From NCBI GenBank assembly GCA_001000065.1, contig LCGZ01000003.1, positions 62,001-126,000 of the forward strand: DNA of 64,000 bases, written 5' to 3'. Source of the DNA: a candidate division TM6 bacterium GW2011_GWF2_43_87. GTDB lineage: Bacteria; Babelota; Babeliae; Babelales; Babelaceae. Below, one piece after another: positions 18,501-26,260 of this stretch. Below the pieces are notes generated by a model, which saw only the letters and a list, made by a program, of their open reading frames with translations, was not told the DNA's origin and did no database searches. Numbering within the stretch: the stretch's first letter is position 1; every line of letters begins with the position of its first letter. The position numbers were made by a program, and so were the translations under genes.

Positions 18501-19336
18501 GCGTAATTTTTGAGAATGGTTTCGCTTATAGGGGGTATCATATTTTTTTGGTCAAAAAATTTTGTTGAGGCGTCTTCAAAATCAATTTTTGCTTTTTCAA
18601 ATGGTGTTTTGTCTGGGGTTTTAGTTTCCCAATTGTCCCAGTCTTTTTGGGTAAAGGTTGCGCAGGTAGTGTAGTAGTTTTCTTGTAGAGTGGTATCGCC
18701 CCCGGCGTCTAAGTAGGCTTTAAGAGCCGTCTCGTACTTTTCTTTTACAAGGTCGTTAAATCCAAGCAGGAAGTAGACGAGGGGGGGGAGTCTGCTAATG
18801 TTTGTTGTGGGGTTGTTGTTATAGAGGGAGTGGAATAGTGCGGATATATGGGTGTTTTGAGGGGAAAAGTTATACGGATTGAAATAGAAGCTTATCTGGT
18901 TTTTAAACCATGTGTAAAGGGGTGTAAGTGCATTGTTGTTTGTGGGCTTGAGGTTAGAGGTTTTGTACCATTTGGAAAGAGTATTGAATAAATTTGTAAA
19001 AGCCGTTTTTTTCTGGGTGTCTGTCATGGTTGATAGAATGGTTTTGATTTGTTGAAAAAGAGGGGATGTTGATACGAATGCGCTGGCAAGAAGGTTGTAA
19101 TGGTCATCTATAGATTTTGGTAGCCGGAGGGCATTTGCGCTTCGATCTTTACTAAATTCTTTTAGAGTGTAGTTGGCTAATTCATATTTTAATCGGGGGG
19201 CCCCGAAGAGCATTAGAAAGGACTGCTCCCCAAGATTTACTTTGAGCGCTTCTTCGGCTATCGTAGGCGTGGGGGTTCGTCCGTTGAGCAGGGACAATGG
19301 GGCTAATATGGCCAGGACTACTATTTTAAACTTCAT
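15548..19336 (-). CDS. Giant secreted helical protein, paralog of 10883-15529
   Basis: The 1262-residue product starts with a signal peptide (MKFKIVVLAILAPLSLLNG) and is helix-rich throughout. Its N-terminal 200 residues resemble the next gene, including DDHYNLLASAF, SALFHSLYNNNPTT, VYFLLGFN and ALKAYLDAGGDTT. It lacks the long charged coiled coil of its paralog but ends in the same motif (FENLAQSLRKIAL). The bases around both starts are identical for about 19 positions (ATG with AGGAAG upstream), so gene and leader were duplicated together. No known family recognised; location is probably periplasmic or outside the cell. Confidence 0.75.
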   Translation of the reverse strand: MKFKIVVLAILAPLSLLNGRTPTPTIAEEALKVNLGEQSFLMLFGAPRLKYELANYTLKEFSKDRSANALRLPKSIDDHYNLLASAFVSTSPLFQQIKTILSTMTDTQKKTAFTNLFNTLSKWYKTSNLKPTNNNALTPLYTWFKNQISFYFNPYNFSPQNTHISALFHSLYNNNPTTNISRLPPLVYFLLGFNDLVKEKYETALKAYLDAGGDTTLQENYYTTCATFTQKDWDNWETKTPDKTPFEKAKIDFEDASTKFFDQKNMIPPISETILKNYAQATEYYIVTKLDEPVSAEEAKTNLFELIQTLAAGPWANSMEYYQHVMIWSLFALTMQCLKDDDLSPLCNLFDTNSSSPFTGAAKALETASQKNYYTNKGTFIPTYPDFHPLFKALCPTTPKSSFLEETAQPLLIAFDLDNVTSLTELTQKFEEKKKEIEDLITTITDPNDKKISTFLMQGWEELCKDLLQSLDDKSGTLNVKLTTESKKLQTTFKTFELQPTKNAKLKTLLKDNNTPAPLAAYSILYAAINLPTTKKSLTSRYPSIVKNYHGNKKDVYSLVRKPFSQAFTFELANKYSFLLKLTIENNPDAFTLKNLDLSRFDKTPSERKDLAIILGDFGNEEAINYKQKFLLEIASDRLSNPLVLPEFPKKIVTDSNAELYNIVLNLSTEECLLTKLAPPDIKDHPAKKLRDKLITTLTDTTFQTTHTISLSKLEEFTKDWRALIQEKDNAKNLNELPKTASFIFYLIILTHLSQNSMPSSDFFDFIIRFKLDGQIPDTAFDGLQGFYKNKLTAPTQFLLVLSGLKDAKNGTEILPALNTRKNFISSLTSKEGASILGESINNYLNRFYNRMKELKNLSLDPGTIKMPAAFETFFKKPDPTTLDDLFSAIKDDTENMGYDGPTIFEFVANAILLEALYFYNNASYDATNDIFKDHYPKLAKSYTLTYLMMLNASIFEFLQKPFTTFALFKYSTYKTQSERSNFANLLLAKNRTVEVDVKEQDSKGKTITVQKGLAFSFQSKKELKSAVAKQFPNNQLLYIALGLKKSTSPTEWSMALAQKKNDILALATTKPLSFLANSTLAQLDTLAKVVQPDATLKLNPTFNELETRYNEQLSDANHLGVFLTALAPFCTPTTNVLCNHFAAFTILYSALAKASSIDSNTLFERIKPLIVYNTHKDYSSLFALTNEPLSTFAALSLNEIKDPTKADIFMTDLVALNKDAGYNAFSFKDKSDLKNLVLNLAKKEEKKLFENLAQSLRKIAL

Positions 19337-19475
19337 ACAAACTTCCTTTTTTACAGAATGCCTCTAAAGAATTTTTGCCTCTAATATGCTAGGCTATACC
19401 AGAGGGCGCCAGAAGAGCAAGTGTTTGAAAAATAGAATGAAGAGTCTGTTTTTTAAAAAACCTCTTAAAAAACTG

Positions 19476-19504
19476 TTGACAAGTGGGTGCAGTCTCCGTA
19501 CGCT
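19476..19504 (+). promoter_or_regulatory. Possible promoter of spoVG
   Basis: A perfect TTGACA (19476-19481) is followed 17 bases later by TACGCT (19499-19504), a poor -10 match. It lies about 90 bases upstream of spoVG and downstream of the divergent giant-protein gene. Confidence 0.4.
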
Positions 19505-19596
19505 ATTCAGAGAATAGAGTTGATGGGTTATGTCGCTTTTAGATTGAGCGGTATTACCTCAGGCAAAACGTGAAGCAAGCATAGAGGCTGCAGATT

Positions 19597-19911
19597 ATGA
19601 AGATTACAGAAGTTAAGGTCTATCCGGCTACCGACAGTGGAAGATTGAAAGCGTACGCTACCATTGTATTTGATGATTGCTTCATTGTACGTGATCTCAA
19701 AATTATCGAAGGACACAAAGGTGTTTTTGTGTCGATGCCTTCACGGCGTAGGAAGGACGGGACGTTCAGGGATATAGTGCATCCGCTAAACTCAGAGATG
19801 AGAGCGAAGATTGAAGAGCACATTATTGCTGAATATCAGAAAGTTGCTGAGAGCGTTGCTGCAGGCAGCTGGACAGGTCCACGCAGTGATGATGATGGCT
19901 CCGGCGAATAG
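19597..19911 (+). CDS. spoVG: SpoVG family regulator
   Basis: SpoVG is a small nucleic-acid-binding regulator found in Firmicutes, Borrelia and some other phyla. The 104 residues match the family along nearly the whole length: MKITEVKVYP at the start, then RLKAYATIVFDDCFIVRDLK, GVFVSMPSRRRKDG and DIVHPLNSEMR. The tail (GSWTGPRSDDDGSGE) is variable. It is followed by tRNA-Gln. In this non-sporulating context it probably acts as a general DNA/RNA-binding regulator; its targets here are unknown. Confidence 0.93.
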   Translation: MKITEVKVYPATDSGRLKAYATIVFDDCFIVRDLKIIEGHKGVFVSMPSRRRKDGTFRDIVHPLNSEMRAKIEEHIIAEYQKVAESVAAGSWTGPRSDDDGSGE

Positions 19912-19945
19912 ATAATTCGCACTGCCCATTTAATAGATTACGCTT

Positions 19946-20020
19946 TGGGGCGTAGCCAAGTGGTAAGGCACCAGGTTTTGGTCCTGGCATTCGTAGGTTC
20001 GAATCCTTCCGCCCCAGCCA
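19946..20020 (+). tRNA. tRNA-Gln (anticodon TTG)
   Basis: This is a full 75-base cloverleaf. The acceptor stem TGGGGCG (19946-19952) pairs with CGCCCCA (20010-20016), then G73 and an encoded CCA (20018-20020). The anticodon stem CCAGG/CCTGG (19971-19975/19983-19987) encloses the loop TTTTGGT with anticodon TTG at 19978-19980. The T arm contains the usual GTTCGAATCC. Confidence 0.96.
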
Positions 20021-20033
20021 ATCTTTTTTAGAT

Positions 20034-20062
20034 TACGCCAGTTAATTTACTGGCGTTTTTTC
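20034..20062 (+). terminator. Terminator after tRNA-Gln
   Basis: ACGCCAGT (20035-20042) pairs with ACTGGCGT (20049-20056) around a TAATTT loop, followed by a run of Ts. Confidence 0.85.
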
Positions 20063-20101
20063 TGTAGATATTTTTTCTAATGAATAAATGTGAGGTTTTT
20101 C

Positions 20102-20842
20102 ATGAAATTTATATATGTGATAGGGATTGCTAGTAGTCTCCTTGGGAGCTTCTATGTGGAGGGCGCCACGCATTTTGGTGTGATGTTTCGTGGAGATAGA
20201 GCTATACCAGCGTCTACGGTAAAGGAAGTTCTGCCCCGAGCTGGTGGGGGGGTAGTTATTCCTAAGCTTACGGTTACGAGGTCTGCTGCCGTTGCTTTGT
20301 GGTGTAAAAGCCACCCTTGGTATGCGCTTGGGTTGGGCGTGGGAGCGAGTATAGCGGGCTTTTATGGGGGCTATAGGTTTGTTCAGTGGCGTAAAGAAGT
20401 GCGCAAGCGTGGTGTGCAGAAAGAATTTGAAGAAAAATTGTTAGCACTTTCCTGTTTGTTTAAGAATATAGATGAGAAACAGATAGAATGTCTGATTTTA
20501 AAGGGAGCGGATGTTAATAAGCCTGTAAAAGTAGGTAATGTATTTAGTTATCCTCCCCTTGCCCTTTTGTGTAAGGGGTTTAGTGATTATTCTTCTTCAG
20601 TAATACAAGTGGACGAAGGCTTAGATAAAGTCTTTATAGAACTTATTAATTTTTTGCTTGCACAGGGGGTTGCGGTTAATGGGCGCGTTGAGGGCCGGGG
20701 GCGTTTTGGTAAATGGACAGCTATGCACTTTGCCTGTAATGGCGGCTGTTTTGAATTAAGAAAACTTTTGGAACAAAAGGGTGCTTCATTGCAGGTGAAA
20801 AATGCGCAGGGCAAGAAGCCCGGAGAACTATGGCCAAAATAA
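20102..20842 (+). CDS. Small exported ankyrin-repeat protein
   Basis: The product is 246 residues. It starts with a signal-like segment (MKFIYVIGIASSLLGSFYVEGA), has a second hydrophobic stretch near residues 70-90 (YALGLGVGASIAGFYGGYRF) followed by basic residues, and then two or three ankyrin repeats (LKGADVNKPVKVG; AQGVAVNG; WTAMHFACNGGCFELRKLL; KGASLQVKNAQGKKPGEL). I chose the ATG at 20102 because TGAGG lies 6 bases upstream; a GTG at 20090 is in frame but less likely. Ankyrin repeats bind proteins; the partner is unknown. It ends 16 bases before the maf start. Confidence 0.75.
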   Translation: MKFIYVIGIASSLLGSFYVEGATHFGVMFRGDRAIPASTVKEVLPRAGGGVVIPKLTVTRSAAVALWCKSHPWYALGLGVGASIAGFYGGYRFVQWRKEVRKRGVQKEFEEKLLALSCLFKNIDEKQIECLILKGADVNKPVKVGNVFSYPPLALLCKGFSDYSSSVIQVDEGLDKVFIELINFLLAQGVAVNGRVEGRGRFGKWTAMHFACNGGCFELRKLLEQKGASLQVKNAQGKKPGELWPK

Positions 20843-20858
20843 ATGCTTAGAGGTTTTT

Positions 20859-21497
20859 ATGGAACAGAGTAGTGGGAATATAGAGCTTCTTTTAGCCTCT
20901 TTTTCGCCTATACGGCAGCAGCTTTTGCGTGAGGCAAGAATTGCGTTTAAATCCGTGGGGCATTCATTTGATGAGACTCTTATAGACCAGCAGGGTCACC
21001 ACGGTGCGGTAGTGAAAATGTTGGCCCAGTGCAAAGCGCGATCAGTAAATCTAGATACTAGTGGTGATGCCGATGCGGTTATAGTGGTGGCGGCCGATAC
21101 GTTGGTTGCAGATTCTAATGGGGTGCTTTTTGGCAAACCTCGGGACTATGACCATGCGGTTGAAGTTCTAAAGCAGATACGTGGCGGAGCCCGTGTTGTT
21201 ACTGGTGTCTGTTGCCGACGGCTTGAACGTAGGGCAAAGGCATGGGTGTTAGTAAGTGAGCGGTGTGAAGTGGTGGGTGCCGATGTTCAACTTGATCTAC
21301 CAGATGCATGGATTCCTGTTTATTTATCGGGTCATAAAGATTTCTTGTTTACCGCGGGAGCTCTGGCTGTTGAAGGCTTTGGGGCACAGTTTGTTAAAGG
21401 TATCCAGGGCTCTTATACAGCCGTTCTTGGACTGCCTATGGTGGAAGTGCGCCTGATGCTCGAAGAGCTAGGTTTTTTCGACCTACCTTTATTTTAA
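20859..21497 (+). CDS. maf: Maf-like nucleoside triphosphate pyrophosphatase
   Basis: Maf proteins hydrolyse non-canonical nucleoside triphosphates (for example dTTP/UTP or modified bases) to monophosphates. Motifs visible are the N-terminal LLASFSPIRQQLL (family form LASxSPRRxxLL), AADTLVADSNGVLFGKP, a GGARVVTGVC segment, and GIQGSYTAVLGLPM near the C terminus. The first motif has Phe and Ile where the family usually has Ala/Thr-type and Arg residues, so activity may be altered. I chose the ATG at 20859 because AGAGG lies upstream; 212 residues is a normal length. It directly follows the ankyrin gene. Confidence 0.85.
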   Translation: MEQSSGNIELLLASFSPIRQQLLREARIAFKSVGHSFDETLIDQQGHHGAVVKMLAQCKARSVNLDTSGDADAVIVVAADTLVADSNGVLFGKPRDYDHAVEVLKQIRGGARVVTGVCCRRLERRAKAWVLVSERCEVVGADVQLDLPDAWIPVYLSGHKDFLFTAGALAVEGFGAQFVKGIQGSYTAVLGLPMVEVRLMLEELGFFDLPLF

Positions 21498-21592
21498 AGT
21501 TCTCGTCTTCGCCAAAACTCCTCTCTTCGCTAAAGCGTTGTTGTGGCTGAGATATTCGCGGGGTGCTGTTTTTAGCGTTTGCGTAAAATCGC

Positions 21593-24250
21593 CTATCCGT
21601 TATAAATCCGTAATGGAATAACAAGCCCCCGTATTATATTAATTATGTGAGACGTGTTGGCGGCAGTTTGTACGCCGTGCGGAAGCTTATAGCTAGTATT
21701 TACTCTGGTTTTGAGTTGCCATAATTGAGCAGCGCTTGCTGCAATTACTCCGTATTGGGTAATAAGATCAAGGATTGAATAAGATTTTGCGCAGAAGGAT
21801 GGTTGACGTGCGCCTCTGAATGCCTTTAAGGCGTGGGCACATAATGGGAGTGCTCTGAGTAGAGAGTCAAGCCCTTTTATTTTTGTAGTGTAGCGAGCTG
21901 GAAGGAGTAGCGGTGCGATGCTTATTAACGCTTCATCCCATGCTAGTGGTTCACAGATAACTTCATTTAATGCGCCTACGCTTCGCATGAGTCCATTCAT
22001 CCCCCAGCCTGATGATGCCAAAAAGGTGTTGCGATCTGGTTGTGGAGCAGGTGCAGGAAGCATAGCGGACGGTATAACGATAGGTGGAACGGGGATAGGT
22101 CCGGCGGGTACTACAGGTACTGGCGCAGGATTTACTACATTATTGTGTTCAGCGGGTTCGTTTTCTTCATCGGATTCGTAGCCAATATTTTCTTCTTCAA
22201 AAGTCTCATCTTCGTCCGTATCACTTCCCTCTGTGGAGCATCGTATTAATTTACTTATTGCAGTGCATCCAAGGAAGGTTGCTAGCTCTTCCGGGGTCTG
22301 GTTAGTGGTTTTAACGGTGATAAATGGATTTGCCCCAAATTCAAGGAGTGTTTTTACAGTTTCTAAGTTTTTGCTCTGGATTGCAGCATGTAGTGGGGTA
22401 TAGGATTCTGAAAAGCTATCAATAATTAAATGGGTGATGTCTGGACCGCTATGTTCAAGCAGGAGTCTGATAAGATCATGTTGCCCTTGGCGCGCGATGA
22501 GGTAGAGCGTGTTAGGTATTTTGTTTGAAAGATCGACCGCATCCAAACGGCATCCTGCGTTAAGTAGGTAATCTATGATTTTAACGAGCTCTGGGTTTTT
22601 GTGCTGAAATATGACGGCTAGGTTTAGTAATGAAGCACTTTCTTTGCAATTGAACAGAAGGTTCTCGTTAGGAAAACCTGTGCTAAAAAGAGGTTGGTCC
22701 ATACCACTTGGTTGTGCATGAATTACATTTTTATACGGTTTGTCGTCGCATTTTTTCATGGCGTCTACCAGAAGCTTTACAAGGTCAAAAGAGCAGTTTT
22801 CGCTCTGTAGAGCTAGGTGAAGCGAGCTGGCCTCCGCCTCAAGTCCTATAACGGGGTTTGCTCCCCATGCTAGGAGCTTTTGGCAGGTTGTTGCATCGCC
22901 TGATTTTGCGGCAGTATGTAGATAGCCGTTTTTGTTTATAAGGTTTGCGGGTGAGTTGTTGTTATACTGGAGCTTTGTCATTGCAAATTCCAGAAATTCA
23001 AACGGATTAATTTGGGCGTTAAATAGAGAGTTTTCGCACTCTTCCCATCGTGTGTTTTCAAGCATAGGCTCATTGGCAATTTGGCTTAACAGGGTCCAGA
23101 AATACAGGGTGCGTGGGTTTAGGAGCGCGTCGGCATCATGCCTGTATGCCGCATCTATAATCTCTTGGGTAGTTACTTTTAAGTTAGAGAAGGCAAGAAC
23201 ATTTTTGACCATGGGCTCTAGCTTTCTGTACGCGATTATGGTCTGTAATGTTTGGCTAGGTGTTTCTTGTGCAGGTTTTTCTTCTTTAACTTTTTCTTTG
23301 ATTTCTTTTTCTACTATTTCCTGCAGGTCTTGCTTTTTCAGCTTGTCTGACTTAGTTTTTTGGTCTGTCAGGGTTTCTAATAGGGCTTCTTGAAGCATTT
23401 TAATACTAGGTAGAAGTGGAGAATCTTTGATCTGTTCTTCAGTTTCAGCGTGAGGGCAGAGATAGAGCGCTAAATCTTCTGCGGTCATATCAAGTATGTC
23501 TCTGATTTGTAGGTCGGCTTTATGTTTAATAAGGAGTTTTATAAGGTTAGGGCGTTCATAATAAACTGCCAGGTGTAAAGGTGTGCGAAGAGCATAGTCT
23601 CGTGCATTGATATTGGCGCCTTGTTGCAATAGGTATTCGATTTTATTTTCATCACCTGAGGCTATGGCATAGTGGAGAGCTGTCCAGCCATTTACGCCCT
23701 TGTGTTCCAGGGTGCAGTAGGGCAATGCATTTTTAATGTCTTGTAATTCGCCGCGCATGATAGCGTCATGTAGCAGACTGTAGCCGTTTGACAAACATAC
23801 GTCTTTGGGGTTTTCTATCCAGGATTTATTGTCGTCAAGTAGCGATTTAATCTCTTGTGTGAAGTAGGTAAAGACATTGGAATGTGATTCTGCCTCATGT
23901 AGTTTTTTGTAGAAGATTTTGCAGCAGTCATAGAGTTTGTCGAGCTGGCAACGTTGACTATAAAAGATTTTTGTTATGATACTGTCCTTGAGATATGATT
24001 TACAAGCGCCGCCGTGCAGTATGATTGACGCGATTCCATCCGAACTTATGTCGATAGTATTTGCTGCTGCTAGGTCCAAAACAGTTTGTTTGTTTTTTAG
24101 TTTGTTTATATCGCCCCCTGCTTCAAGGAAGAGTTCTATCGCCTTATTACGATTGGTCGTCAGAGAATAATGGATGGTGAAGAAGTTTGGCACCCACCCG
24201 TAATCTAGCGCTAAGCTAATTGTCTCGTCGCTACAAAATTTTAACCCCAA
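21593..24250 (-). CDS. Ankyrin-repeat protein, C-terminal part after an in-frame TGA
   Basis: This 885-codon frame follows the TGA at 24251-24253 in exactly the same frame as the upstream 305-residue ankyrin protein. Its first codon is TTG with no ribosome site, so it is most likely the continuation of a single 1190-residue gene. It holds two blocks of ankyrin repeats (GADINKLKNKQTVLDLAA-like units, GWTALHYAIASGDENKIEYLL, DYALRTPLHLAVYYERPNLIKLL, then a second block from about residue 410). A KEKVKEEK-rich linker separates them. Then come an acidic stretch, a Pro/Val-rich linker and a C-terminal hydrophobic domain of about 120 residues. Without the upstream part it lacks a signal peptide. Confidence 0.75.
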   Translation of the reverse strand: MGLKFCSDETISLALDYGWVPNFFTIHYSLTTNRNKAIELFLEAGGDINKLKNKQTVLDLAAANTIDISSDGIASIILHGGACKSYLKDSIITKIFYSQRCQLDKLYDCCKIFYKKLHEAESHSNVFTYFTQEIKSLLDDNKSWIENPKDVCLSNGYSLLHDAIMRGELQDIKNALPYCTLEHKGVNGWTALHYAIASGDENKIEYLLQQGANINARDYALRTPLHLAVYYERPNLIKLLIKHKADLQIRDILDMTAEDLALYLCPHAETEEQIKDSPLLPSIKMLQEALLETLTDQKTKSDKLKKQDLQEIVEKEIKEKVKEEKPAQETPSQTLQTIIAYRKLEPMVKNVLAFSNLKVTTQEIIDAAYRHDADALLNPRTLYFWTLLSQIANEPMLENTRWEECENSLFNAQINPFEFLEFAMTKLQYNNNSPANLINKNGYLHTAAKSGDATTCQKLLAWGANPVIGLEAEASSLHLALQSENCSFDLVKLLVDAMKKCDDKPYKNVIHAQPSGMDQPLFSTGFPNENLLFNCKESASLLNLAVIFQHKNPELVKIIDYLLNAGCRLDAVDLSNKIPNTLYLIARQGQHDLIRLLLEHSGPDITHLIIDSFSESYTPLHAAIQSKNLETVKTLLEFGANPFITVKTTNQTPEELATFLGCTAISKLIRCSTEGSDTDEDETFEEENIGYESDEENEPAEHNNVVNPAPVPVVPAGPIPVPPIVIPSAMLPAPAPQPDRNTFLASSGWGMNGLMRSVGALNEVICEPLAWDEALISIAPLLLPARYTTKIKGLDSLLRALPLCAHALKAFRGARQPSFCAKSYSILDLITQYGVIAASAAQLWQLKTRVNTSYKLPHGVQTAANTSHIINIIRGLVIPLRIYNG

Positions 24251-24262
24251 TCAATTGGGGTT
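24243..24262. repeat. 20-bp perfect palindrome centred on the in-frame stop
   Basis: The 9-base arms (24243-24251 and 24254-24262) are perfectly complementary around two central bases. The in-frame TGA (read on the minus strand) lies at the centre and splits the ankyrin gene. Confidence 0.9.
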
Positions 24263-25168
24263 GGCGCCTCGATTTAAGAGTGTGCGTGTGAAGCCTAGGC
24301 GTTCGGAGTTTTCGTTGCTGAGAAATTGCAAGGCGAGGTTTAGTGTTCCTTTTTTGTAGGAGAAGTTGTTTGAGAGAAGGTAGCCTATGATTTTTGTGGA
24401 TGATTTCAGGAGTGCCTTTTTAAGCAGGGCGCCATTTGGATTGATTATCTTTTTTTCTATGAGATTTTTTAGGATGTCTAGATTGTCGTTTTTAAGCACA
24501 ATATAAGTAAGATCATCGGAATCCACTATGTTGTAATTGTGTAAGATTTCTAGGCATGTGAAGTGTTTTATTGATTCTTTATATTTGTTTTTAATTACAG
24601 AACTTATACTATTTTGAATATCTTTTAAATCTTCGATGTTTAGGTTAGCGTTTTTTAATTTTGCAGCGAGGGTGTTAACTATCTCTGTTTTGTCATGTCG
24701 AATTGCGAAAAACAGAAAAAAAGGAGTCCGTTTGTCTTGGATGTTTATAGTTTCTGTGTTGATGTTGTTGGGAAATGGAAGGTTTTGTTTTAGTAGGTAC
24801 TTAAAAACCTTGAGCTTTGAAGAAGGGGTAAATTCAAGAGCAATCTTAATAATGGCATTTTCATCGGTTGCATCCAGGTTTGCCGAACAATCTTTGACGA
24901 GGAATTTAATGACGGGTTTTGTGAAGTTTTTTTTAAGTGCTGTAATTAGTAACGTAGTCGCATTTTTTGGGGAGAGCTTGGAACCAAGGATCTTCTCTAC
25001 CTCAAAAAGGGGATTGTCCTCAGCAGAATTTATCTCTTCCAACTTTTGCTCAATTTTATTTAGCAGCTCGATTTGACTGTTTTCTGTGGCTAATTCATTT
25101 CCTGTTATTGAGGTTGCGTTCAGCGTACAGAGCCCTAAGAGGGCAGCAAAAAAAAGTTTCTTTTGCAT
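24251..25168 (-). CDS. Secreted ankyrin-repeat protein, N-terminal part (ends at in-frame TGA)
   Basis: The product is 305 residues with a signal peptide (MQKKLFFAALLGLCTLNATS) and degenerate ankyrin-like repeats (LLITALKKNFTKPVIKFLVKD, FFAIRHDKTEIVNTLAAKL). It ends in TLLNRGANPN, the usual mid-repeat hairpin of an ankyrin unit, followed by TGA. The next codon continues the same repeat in the same frame (21593-24250). AAGGAT precedes the ATG. I read it as the export-competent N-terminal half of one large ankyrin protein that is now interrupted. Whether the stop is read through, an error, or a real inactivating mutation cannot be told from sequence. Confidence 0.75.
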   Translation of the reverse strand: MQKKLFFAALLGLCTLNATSITGNELATENSQIELLNKIEQKLEEINSAEDNPLFEVEKILGSKLSPKNATTLLITALKKNFTKPVIKFLVKDCSANLDATDENAIIKIALEFTPSSKLKVFKYLLKQNLPFPNNINTETINIQDKRTPFFLFFAIRHDKTEIVNTLAAKLKNANLNIEDLKDIQNSISSVIKNKYKESIKHFTCLEILHNYNIVDSDDLTYIVLKNDNLDILKNLIEKKIINPNGALLKKALLKSSTKIIGYLLSNNFSYKKGTLNLALQFLSNENSERLGFTRTLLNRGANPN

Positions 25169-25254
25169 AATCTTTATCCTTCCATTTTTTGTGCACTCGT
25201 GTCGGGGTGATTTGTCTAGGATGTCATTGGGATGATTGTGTGCATGATAATTGT

Positions 25255-25280
25255 AAAAGTGGCTTTATTATACCACTTTT
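25255..25280. terminator. Hairpin after the hspR-like operon
   Basis: AAAAGTGG (25255-25262) pairs with CCACTTTT (25273-25280). It lies downstream of the minus-strand gene ending at 25336. The minus-strand side continues into ACAATT rather than a long T run, so termination may be moderate. Confidence 0.5.
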
Positions 25281-25335
25281 TTGATTTTGTTGCTATGGTA
25301 CCTATTGTTAGGCGTGCGTGCAACCCCTGCCCATT

Positions 25336-25794
25336 CTAGTGGTATGAGCGCTTGTTGCGTGGGTTCCAGCTTTTTAAAAGTTCTTTGTAAAAGAGATCTT
25401 TAGCATCTTGGCCGACATTCCGTTTTAAGGCACGTGTGGTCCGTTGTGCACTCAATGCAATAATGTCATGATCACAGCTGCTGGAATCAATTGATTCTAT
25501 AGTTGCCGCAAGGGCTTGAGGGGATGGTTGATTTATACTGCGCGCTTCTGTGGCTTCTACAAGGCTCTGTTCAAAGAGTCCGAAAAATTCGACGATGCTC
25601 TCTTGTAGATTCATTTCATCAAAGAGATCGGTTTTGCGTTGTTTGGCTAGTTTTTCTTGTAAACCCGTTTTTAAAAGATTTTCAACAAGCCGTCTAACGG
25701 TTTCTGGTTGATGTTTTACAATCCAGTTTATGAGGCTTAGGAGCTCAAACGAGATTACCAATTGATTTTCATCGAAGGGGAATTGATTTTCCAT
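25336..25794 (-). CDS. Unknown protein cotranscribed with an HspR-like regulator
   Basis: The 152-residue product was not recognised. It has no signal peptide or membrane segment and looks helical and acidic in the middle (FDEMNLQESIVEFFGLFEQSLVEA), with a basic C terminus (RTTRALKRNV, NPRNKRSYH). It starts two bases after the stop of the MerR-type gene, and its ribosome site (GGAACG) lies inside that gene's end, so the two are translationally coupled. This suggests a partner or target of the regulator; that is inference from position only. Confidence 0.65.
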   Translation of the reverse strand: MENQFPFDENQLVISFELLSLINWIVKHQPETVRRLVENLLKTGLQEKLAKQRKTDLFDEMNLQESIVEFFGLFEQSLVEATEARSINQPSPQALAATIESIDSSSCDHDIIALSAQRTTRALKRNVGQDAKDLFYKELLKSWNPRNKRSYH

Positions 25795-25796
25795 AG

Positions 25797-26219
25797 TTAC
25801 GTTCCTTTATTTTTTTTCGTTGTTAAAAGGGGGATATCAAGTGTCTCTTTTTGAGAGCTTTTGAGGGATGATAATCGCTTGGCTGCGTGAGATATTTCAT
25901 CATTGTTTTCAAGCTTTTCAGCTTCAAGTTCTTGCTGAAAACGCTTAAACATGATATTGATCTCTCGCTGTAGCTTGTTGATACGACGCTGCTGCTTTAG
26001 TATCATCTCTACCCCTGCAAGGTTAATGCCTAGCTTATGGGTAAGGTAGATGATTTCCTCAAGACGCTGAATATCTTCTTCAGAAAACAGGCGTGTGTTT
26101 CCTTCTGAACGACGTGGAGAAATTAAACCTTCTCGTTCGTACAGCCTAATAGTCTGTTGGTGAACCGAAAACATTTCGGCCACTGCAGATATGGAGAAAT
26201 AGCCTTTTTTCTTTTTCAT
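25797..26219 (-). CDS. MerR-family regulator, HspR-like
   Basis: The product is 140 residues. The N-terminal winged helix is the MerR type with the exact HspR pattern (FSISAVAEMFSVHQQTIRLYEREGLISP, then EGNTRLFSEEDIQRLEEI). A coiled-coil dimerisation helix follows (VEMILKQQRRINKLQREINIMFKRF). HspR in actinobacteria, Helicobacter and others represses dnaK-type chaperone operons. Here dnaK is 4.4 kb away and carries its own promoter. A TTTACT-N17-TATACT promoter sits upstream (26261-26289). I found no perfect HAIR operator (CTTGAGT-N7-ACTCAAG) in front of dnaK or this gene, so the target is open. Confidence 0.82.
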   Translation of the reverse strand: MKKKKGYFSISAVAEMFSVHQQTIRLYEREGLISPRRSEGNTRLFSEEDIQRLEEIIYLTHKLGINLAGVEMILKQQRRINKLQREINIMFKRFQQELEAEKLENNDEISHAAKRLSSLKSSQKETLDIPLLTTKKNKGT

Positions 26220-26260
26220 TTTTTGCCCAACGCCTGTATTTTTTCTCTCTATTACAGTAT

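Noticed and set aside
21593-24250. Independent ankyrin gene starting at TTG 24250
   Set aside because: The TTG abuts the stop of the same frame, has no ribosome site, and the break falls within one ankyrin unit; one interrupted gene is simpler.
24251-24253. TGA as a recoded sense codon (Gly or Trp) as in SR1/Gracilibacteria or mycoplasmas
   Set aside because: TGA ends ftsK, murF, recA, yjjX and the P-type ATPase at family-typical positions, so it is a working stop here.
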